Part shown: positions 44,834 through 49,265 of the stretch, piece by piece
Layout: every line of letters begins with the position of its first letter
How positions within the stretch are numbered: position 1 is the first letter of the stretch
Assembly (NCBI GenBank): GCA_904379015.1
Contig: CAJFHG010000018.1
Location: 1-49,265, forward strand
Length of the DNA: 49,265 nucleotides
From: Candidatus Paralachnospira caecorum
GTDB lineage: Bacteria > Bacillota > Clostridia > Lachnospirales > Lachnospiraceae
Direction: 5' to 3'
Position numbers and translations under genes: made by a program
The notes under the pieces: generated by a model
What the model saw: the letters and a program-made list of their open reading frames with translations, nothing else
What the model was told of the DNA's origin: nothing
Databases searched by the model: none

Positions 44834-45975
44834 TCAGTTACCTCTTCCCCACTTATTGCCTCGATATAAACGTACGATTCTTGGCCATTCTGATTGCATG
44901 TTATTCGCCATACAGGAACAAATTCGTATTGATTTCTTTCCATGTAATAAGGGAAATAAATTAATTTCATTTCAGTAAGAGTCACATCATCTACAATCAG
45001 CAATTCAAACTTTTGCTTTAAAGTATTTATAATCTCCTCTGGTGCTTTCATTTTCCCTGGAGATTTATCAACCACCTCATATTTTCCAAACAGTTCTATA
45101 TATTCTACACCTTGATCCGTATAACCAACTGTAACATTACCTGTTGCGGCAGTGCCCTCCCCTTTTCTCACGTAATAATCTGTCATCATAGGCAATCCAT
45201 TTATGTAGCGTTCAAAAATATAATAATAGCAGTCATCTTCATCTGACCAATTTGATTTTTCTACAGTCTCACCTTTAATAGGCTCTCCCATATCTCGAAT
45301 ATTAATCTCTTCCCTTTCTGCTAATTCTTCATGAGAAATTGCGTAACCCTGGAATAAACTAACTTTCATTCCTAAAATATCATTGAAAACCGTTTCCACG
45401 TAATTCTGAGCATCTTCATAACTTTCAAAGTCGAAATCTTTAATTTCTAACTCGCTTTTCATTCCATGAGTAGTGTTAGTAATTGGAAGATTTTGATTTA
45501 TTTTTTTCCAATGATCAGTACAAAAATAAATTCCTTCTCCCAGTATAATTTGGCCACTTTGCTGATTCTTTAATGGCGAAAATATCAGATTTCCCTCATA
45601 AAAGGTTGTTGATAATCCATCTTCATAATTATACTCTGTCCATGCAAAATCTTTCATATCTGGAAATAAGTCATTTTTTACAATTGACCCATCAAACGAT
45701 ACGTCTTCTACCTTACATATTTCAACTTCTTCTCCTATATTGTCTGGTTTTTTAATTTGAGCGTCCAAAATAACGCCATCAGCTATTTCAGCATAAATCT
45801 TTTCATTATGCCATGTAAATATTTCTTCAGTATTAGATTCAATATCGGCATCAAGTTTATCGCTTGTTTCTGTTGAATATTCCGAAGTCTGATTATTTGA
45901 TACATTCTTCTGTTTTCCACATCCACTTAACAATATAGATATAATCAAAAATCCTATAAGCGTTATTTTTTTCAT
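44830..45975 (-). CDS. Lipoprotein of unknown function in the ABC operon
   Basis: 381 residues. Signal peptide with lipobox (LIISILLSGCGK; Cys about 19), a short Ser/Thr/Asn linker, then a large outer domain of mixed sequence. The end (MKLIYFPYYMERNQYEFVPV, then YVYIEAISGEEVTE) resembles PepSY- or YycI-like folds, similar in style to the anti-sigma outer domain at 39327-40709. It is the first gene of the lipoprotein-permease-permease-ATPase unit and may sense or capture the substrate of the transporter. Confidence 0.75.
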   Translation of the reverse strand: MKKITLIGFLIISILLSGCGKQKNVSNNQTSEYSTETSDKLDADIESNTEEIFTWHNEKIYAEIADGVILDAQIKKPDNIGEEVEICKVEDVSFDGSIVKNDLFPDMKDFAWTEYNYEDGLSTTFYEGNLIFSPLKNQQSGQIILGEGIYFCTDHWKKINQNLPITNTTHGMKSELEIKDFDFESYEDAQNYVETVFNDILGMKVSLFQGYAISHEELAEREEINIRDMGEPIKGETVEKSNWSDEDDCYYYIFERYINGLPMMTDYYVRKGEGTAATGNVTVGYTDQGVEYIELFGKYEVVDKSPGKMKAPEEIINTLKQKFELLIVDDVTLTEMKLIYFPYYMERNQYEFVPVWRITCNQNGQESYVYIEAISGEEVTE

Positions 45976-46000
45976 TGTTTTGTTCCTTTCATTAAATAAT

Positions 46001-46036
46001 TAATAAACGGCCGACTCAAGAGTCGGCCGTTTATTA
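46001..46036 (-). terminator. Perfect 17-bp terminator hairpin
   Basis: TAATAAACGGCCGACTC and its complement flank two bases (AA). On the minus strand it lies 15 bp after the stop of the small secreted protein and ends in TTTATTAATTATTTAATG, so it separates that gene from the lipoprotein operon. Confidence 0.88.
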
Positions 46037-46051
46037 ATTTTTAAATTATCA

Positions 46052-46495
46052 CTACGGACACCATCTTACATTTTGGATTCGCTCATCCCAGCCATAATAA
46101 GCACCTTCAATTTCCGCTCTCAGACAATACTGACCGTTCCATCTGATATACTGTTCGTCTTCATTATAATATGCATTTTTGGCAGTATTACTGGTAAATG
46201 TCAACAAATATGAATACACGGTCGATGAATATCTATCCGGATACCATTTAGCTCTGCAATAAAACGTTCCACCATTAGGAAAAACATCACTGGGAACTTG
46301 ATTGTATGAATCAACCGTTGTAACATAATATTTAGGATCCCCATCAGCCTCTTTGACAACCGGATCAGAATATTCTTTCTCATTATCCATCTGGAACCAA
46401 TACTGGTAATATGTATTATTATAAGCAGAAGCAAAAACTGATCCGAAACATAATACCAGCAACATACTTGCAACAATTATTTTTAGTTTTTTCAT
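46052..46495 (-). CDS. Small secreted protein of unknown function, strongly promoted
   Basis: 147 residues. Signal peptide MKKLKIIVASMLLVLCFGS... with likely cleavage after ASA (about residue 24), giving a mature protein of about 123 residues rich in Tyr, Trp and Asn with three cysteines (FYCRAKW, QYCLRAEI, RWCP). No family recognised. Start at 46495 has GAAAGGGG seven bases upstream. Framed by a perfect promoter and a perfect terminator, so it is its own transcription unit; the ABC genes follow. A bacteriocin-like or toxin/immunity role is a possibility only. Confidence 0.75.
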   Translation of the reverse strand: MKKLKIIVASMLLVLCFGSVFASAYNNTYYQYWFQMDNEKEYSDPVVKEADGDPKYYVTTVDSYNQVPSDVFPNGGTFYCRAKWYPDRYSSTVYSYLLTFTSNTAKNAYYNEDEQYIRWNGQYCLRAEIEGAYYGWDERIQNVRWCP

Positions 46496-46520
46496 ACGCA
46501 TTCCCCTTTCTTTTTTAATC

Positions 46521-46549
46521 ATTATAACTTTATTTTTATATTCTGTCAA
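46521..46549 (-). promoter_or_regulatory. Consensus sigma-A promoter of the secreted-protein gene
   Basis: Minus strand: perfect -35 TTGACA (46549-46544), 17-bp spacer, perfect -10 TATAAT (46526-46521), about 26 bp before the start codon. The 250 bp beyond it, up to the LRR gene, hold no gene I can support. Confidence 0.9.
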
Positions 46550-46806
46550 TAAAATTGTGCAATTTGCATAATATGCTTAAAATTCGTCACTAAATTTATG
46601 CATAATTTACAATAAACGCAATTAAGATTTTCTGTGATTTAGTAGAAAGCACAGTAAAAAACAAATAAAGATGATGTGATCTTCTGCGCCACATGGCTGT
46701 TGATATACCTCTTGAACGCCTTCGCTGTACGGATACATACGCATGCAGGGAATACTCTGTTGGCCTATAACCGACAGTGATTCCCGACAGCCCCTTTGTT
46801 TGCCTA

Positions 46807-47757
46807 TCACTCAATTAAGGTATAAGAAACTCCCCAGGTCCGGGCCCAGGATTCTGCTGCTGATCCTCCGCTGCAATAAATCATCACGTCAGGACAGTCT
46901 TCCAGGTGATAATCCGTTACCTGCTCCCCATCCACTGTAACGGAACTGGAATAAATCGTTGTCACAGACGCGGGAATGGTAATACTGGTCAGGCGGAGAT
47001 CGCAATCATAGAAGGCAGTCATATCGATTTGTTTCGTTCCTTCTTTGATCACCACATCCTGCAGCTGACAGCAATAAAAAGCAAAGCATTCTATAGATTG
47101 GAGACTGGACGGCAGATCCACATTCCACAGTACATCACATTTTGCAAAAGCGCCCTCTCCCATAGTCACAACTCCCTCCGGAATGGCAACGGACCGCAGA
47201 CTTTCACAATCAACAAACGCATAAGCGCCTATATCCGTCACGCCGGAGCCAAACTGTATATTTTCCAGCTTTTTGCAGTTGGCAAAGGCTCTCTCTCCTA
47301 TACTCACAACGCTGTCCGGAATGATTACCTCCGTCATCCGTTCTGCGTTATGAAATGCATAATCTCCGATTTCTGTAACAGGATATCCTTCTATTTCCGA
47401 GGGGACCGTGATTTCACCCTCTATCCCCAGGCTCACACCTGTAATGACAGCCCCCGAATCGACAATAGAATACGTAAAGACTTCATACGTCCCTGTGCTC
47501 TCTTCTTCCGTCTCTGTTATTTTCTGCGCCGGTGTCTCTGCTGTTTCTTCTGCAGTGTCATACCGGCTTTCAGCCGATCCTTCCGTTGCTTTTTCCATCT
47601 GACGCGTTTCATTTTCCCTTTCATCGCCGTCTGTGTCCTGGATCATCTCTGAAAGCTCCGACAATGAAAGTGAACCATCCTGCCCTTGTCCTCCGCAGGC
47701 CGACAATGAACTCAGCAACACTAGTACCAGCAGCAGTGCTCCCATCCTTTTCCACAT
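46807..47757 (-). CDS. Leucine-rich-repeat (BspA-like) lipoprotein
   Basis: 316 residues. Lipobox LLSSLSACGG (Cys about 21), an acidic Glu/Thr linker (about 30-85), then five to six LRR_5 repeats of about 23 residues: VTEIGDYAFHNAERMTEVII, VSIGERAFANCKKLENIQF, VTDIGAYAFVDCESLRSVAI, VTMGEGAFAKCDVLWNVDL, LQSIECFAFYCCQLQDVVI. BspA-type repeats occur in surface adhesins of gut bacteria. The start may be the GTG at 47760 or the ATG at 47757; GGAGGAG precedes both. Confidence 0.88.
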   Translation of the reverse strand: MWKRMGALLLVLVLLSSLSACGGQGQDGSLSLSELSEMIQDTDGDERENETRQMEKATEGSAESRYDTAEETAETPAQKITETEEESTGTYEVFTYSIVDSGAVITGVSLGIEGEITVPSEIEGYPVTEIGDYAFHNAERMTEVIIPDSVVSIGERAFANCKKLENIQFGSGVTDIGAYAFVDCESLRSVAIPEGVVTMGEGAFAKCDVLWNVDLPSSLQSIECFAFYCCQLQDVVIKEGTKQIDMTAFYDCDLRLTSITIPASVTTIYSSSVTVDGEQVTDYHLEDCPDVMIYCSGGSAAESWARTWGVSYTLIE

Positions 47758-48030
47758 CACGATCTCCTCCTCTTTTTTTATCTGTCAAAATACAACAGCC
47801 TGCCGCAGTGAATCACGACAGGCTACCTCATTTATCTTACTGCACAAGTCATGGCTGCGTCAATCTGTGGCAGATTTTGCAGCATCATTTTTCAATCTGT
47901 CGGATTCATAATCAGACTGCCAGAGGCTGATTATGTCGTTTCTGACCAATTTCGCCGCTGTGCGCTCCCATGTATTCATATTCGGATCCTCGAATGCATA
48001 TCATTTAAAAACACTCTCCGGACGGCTGAC

Positions 48031-48855
48031 ATGCTCAAATCATTTTCTCTTAAAAAAGCTTTGAAATACACCTGTATTCTGGCTGTATTTTATCTTCTTG
48101 GCTTCGCCGCCGCGCATATCTCCCATCCCGATGTTCCCGCTGCCACTCAGCCGGCGGATAACTGGGGACTCAGCTTCCAGCAGGAGGGCGCGGCCCCTGT
48201 AGGAAATGCGAGCGCCGAATTTCTCAAAACCTACCATGCTTATTATGTGGAAGAAACAGAAGAACAAGTCATTTATCTGACCTTTGATGCCGGATATGAA
48301 AACGGATACGCCTCCCAGATTCTGGATGCGCTCAAAAAGCATCAGGCTCCCGCCACATTCTTTCTGGTGGGAAATTATCTGGAAACATGTCCGGATCTGG
48401 TAAAACGGATGGTGGAAGAAGGACATACCGTTGGAAATCACACTTTTCATCACCCTGATATGTCCCAGATTTCCTCCAGAGACTCCTTTGAAAAGGAACT
48501 GACAGAGCTGGAAAATCTGTTTGAATCAACGACTGGGCAGACCATGAGCAGATTTTACCGCCCGCCGCAGGGCAAATACAGCGAGGCCAATCTGCAGATG
48601 GCCAGCGAAATGGGCTATACCACGTTTTTCTGGAGCCTCGCCTATGTGGACTGGTATGAAAACGATCAGCCCACCAGAGAAGAAGCCTTCGAAAAACTTC
48701 TCGGACGTATTCATCCCGGCGCCATTGTCCTTCTCCATCTGACCTCAAAAACCAACGCCGAAATCATGGATGAGCTGTTGACAAAATGGGAGGAAATGGG
48801 ATATCATTTTGATTCTCTGGAACATCTGATCCAAAGACAGTCCGACACGGACTGA
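48031..48855 (+). CDS. pdaA: Polysaccharide deacetylase of the PdaA type
   Basis: PdaA removes the acetyl group of muramic acid when the spore cortex delta-lactam is made. 274 residues from the ATG at 48031; the frame is open upstream but without a credible start. A membrane anchor (TCILAVFYLLGFAAAHI) is followed by a spacer and the NodB domain: LTFDAGYENGYASQILDAL (first Asp), VGNHTFHHPDMS (metal-binding HxxxH), RPPQGKYSE, and IVLLHLTSK near the end. The GYENGY string is the PdaA-specific variant. The gene implies an endospore former. Confidence 0.88.
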   Translation: MLKSFSLKKALKYTCILAVFYLLGFAAAHISHPDVPAATQPADNWGLSFQQEGAAPVGNASAEFLKTYHAYYVEETEEQVIYLTFDAGYENGYASQILDALKKHQAPATFFLVGNYLETCPDLVKRMVEEGHTVGNHTFHHPDMSQISSRDSFEKELTELENLFESTTGQTMSRFYRPPQGKYSEANLQMASEMGYTTFFWSLAYVDWYENDQPTREEAFEKLLGRIHPGAIVLLHLTSKTNAEIMDELLTKWEEMGYHFDSLEHLIQRQSDTD

Positions 48856-49115
48856 TCAAAAGTTCTCTTAAATTTGAGGACGCTTATTGCAAATCGAACC
48901 GGAAAATCCGGCAAATGACCGCCGCGATACAGAAAACCGGTGTCAACGTCAATCAGATTGCCAGGCGCGTCAATGTCACCGGCAGGCCTATGATGCAGTA
49001 CCAAGCAGTAAACCTCCAAACCGGCAAGTCTATCTTACATCAGTTTGAAGGTTTGCACAAACATTGGGATACTCCCATTTTAAAAAGACCTGTGAAGTTC
49101 ATTCACAGGTCTTAA
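48855..49115 (+). pseudogene. Possible MobC-type mobilisation protein remnant
   Basis: A frame open from 48852 overlaps the pdaA stop and reads FEDAYCKSNRKIRQMTAAIQ and then KTGVNVNQIARRVNVTGR (about 48933-48986). The G-N/V-N-x-NQIARR-xN pattern is that of MobC/relaxosome accessory proteins. No start with ribosome site; the following residues do not look like the family. I read this as a fossil of a mobilisable element next to tRNA-Asn. Chance similarity is not excluded. Confidence 0.4.
49085..49113. terminator. Terminator after tRNA-Asn
   Basis: Perfect 12-bp stem AAGACCTGTGAA/TTCACAGGTCTT around five bases. On the minus strand it is followed by TTTTT, so it ends the tRNA-Asn transcript, possibly that of an rRNA operon beyond the window. 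Confidence 0.88.
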
Positions 49116-49125
49116 TTCTTAAAAG

Positions 49126-49197
49126 CTCCCCGAGTAGGGCTCGAACCTACAACAACTCGGTTAACAGCCGAGTGCTCTACCATTGAGCTATCGAGGA
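49126..49197 (-). tRNA. tRNA-Asn (anticodon GTT)
   Basis: 72 nt; acceptor TCCTCGA/TCGGGGA, anticodon stem-loop CTCGG-CTGTTAA-CCGAG, discriminator G. The 68 bp beyond it (TAGTTTTGAAGG on the minus strand) look like spacer after a 5S or 23S gene; this is inferred. Confidence 0.95.
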
Positions 49198-49265
49198 TCA
49201 TTCCTTTGAAGGCTTCTCTCTCTTCCTATACCTTCAAAACTACACATTGCCAAAACATCTCCTGA

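Noticed and set aside
46596-46814. Two overlapping short minus-strand frames between the secreted-protein and LRR genes
   Set aside because: No ribosome site and no protein-like pattern; likely chance.
47851-48030. Sixty-codon upstream extension of pdaA
   Set aside because: The residues look random, the start has no ribosome site, and the later ATG at 48031 gives a normal membrane anchor.

Overview
The window looks like a chromosomal segment of a spore-forming, low-redundancy Firmicute of the class Clostridia, most likely family Lachnospiraceae. The grounds are the gene order lepA-hemW-hrcA-grpE-dnaK-dnaJ with a CIRCE operator, the YesM/YesN-type two-component pair, several small proteins typical of that family, a PdaA-type cortex deacetylase, and AGGAGG ribosome sites throughout. 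Most genes lie on the minus strand. The backbone is moderately GC-rich; two stretches (about 29.2-32.8 kb and 42.4-46.6 kb) are visibly richer in A+T.

Layout. 0.2-8.3 kb: the heat-shock/chaperone operon. 8.4-16.4 kb: a sugar-uptake locus made of an RbsA/MglA-type ATPase, a permease and a binding lipoprotein, followed by an AraC-type response regulator, a histidine kinase with no sizeable extracellular sensor domain, and a 502-residue RbsA-like protein whose ATP-binding motifs are all degenerate. 16.7-29.1 kb: housekeeping and signalling genes (ketopantoate reductase-like enzyme, AGCS amino acid carrier, DinG/XPD-type helicase, HPr-like protein without its phosphocarrier histidine, glycerol kinase, DegV, 3D-domain protein, a second two-component system, a membrane metallophosphoesterase).

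29.07-32.89 kb holds the most unusual object: a compact integrated element of 3667 bp lying between two roughly 157-bp direct repeats at the 3' half of a tRNA-Lys gene. It encodes an XRE-type repressor, two small unknown proteins, an HUH-type rolling-circle Rep and a tyrosine integrase, and it has a non-coding segment rich in perfect hairpins that may be its replication origin. No capsid, mobilisation or selectable cargo gene is visible.

32.8-41.3 kb: a five-tRNA operon (Gly, Arg, His, Gln, Lys), then YfcE-type phosphodiesterase, RdgB, a C1-type surface protease, RlmL, a rhodanese, an Asn/Gln-rich small protein, a possible short RNA, a DUF1700 protein, Dtd and an ECF sigma/anti-sigma pair. 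41.5-42.2 kb: a six-tRNA operon (Glu, Thr, CAT, Asp, Leu, Arg). A decayed integrase tail sits right after its last tRNA and is followed by an AT-rich island: ABC transporter, lipoprotein and a strongly promoted small secreted protein. The window closes with a leucine-rich-repeat lipoprotein, PdaA, a possible MobC remnant and tRNA-Asn, probably the 3' end of an rRNA operon lying outside the window.

Three tRNA loci (Lys, Arg, Asn) therefore carry intact or decayed mobile-element genes. All functional names rest on motif reading by eye; no database search was run.
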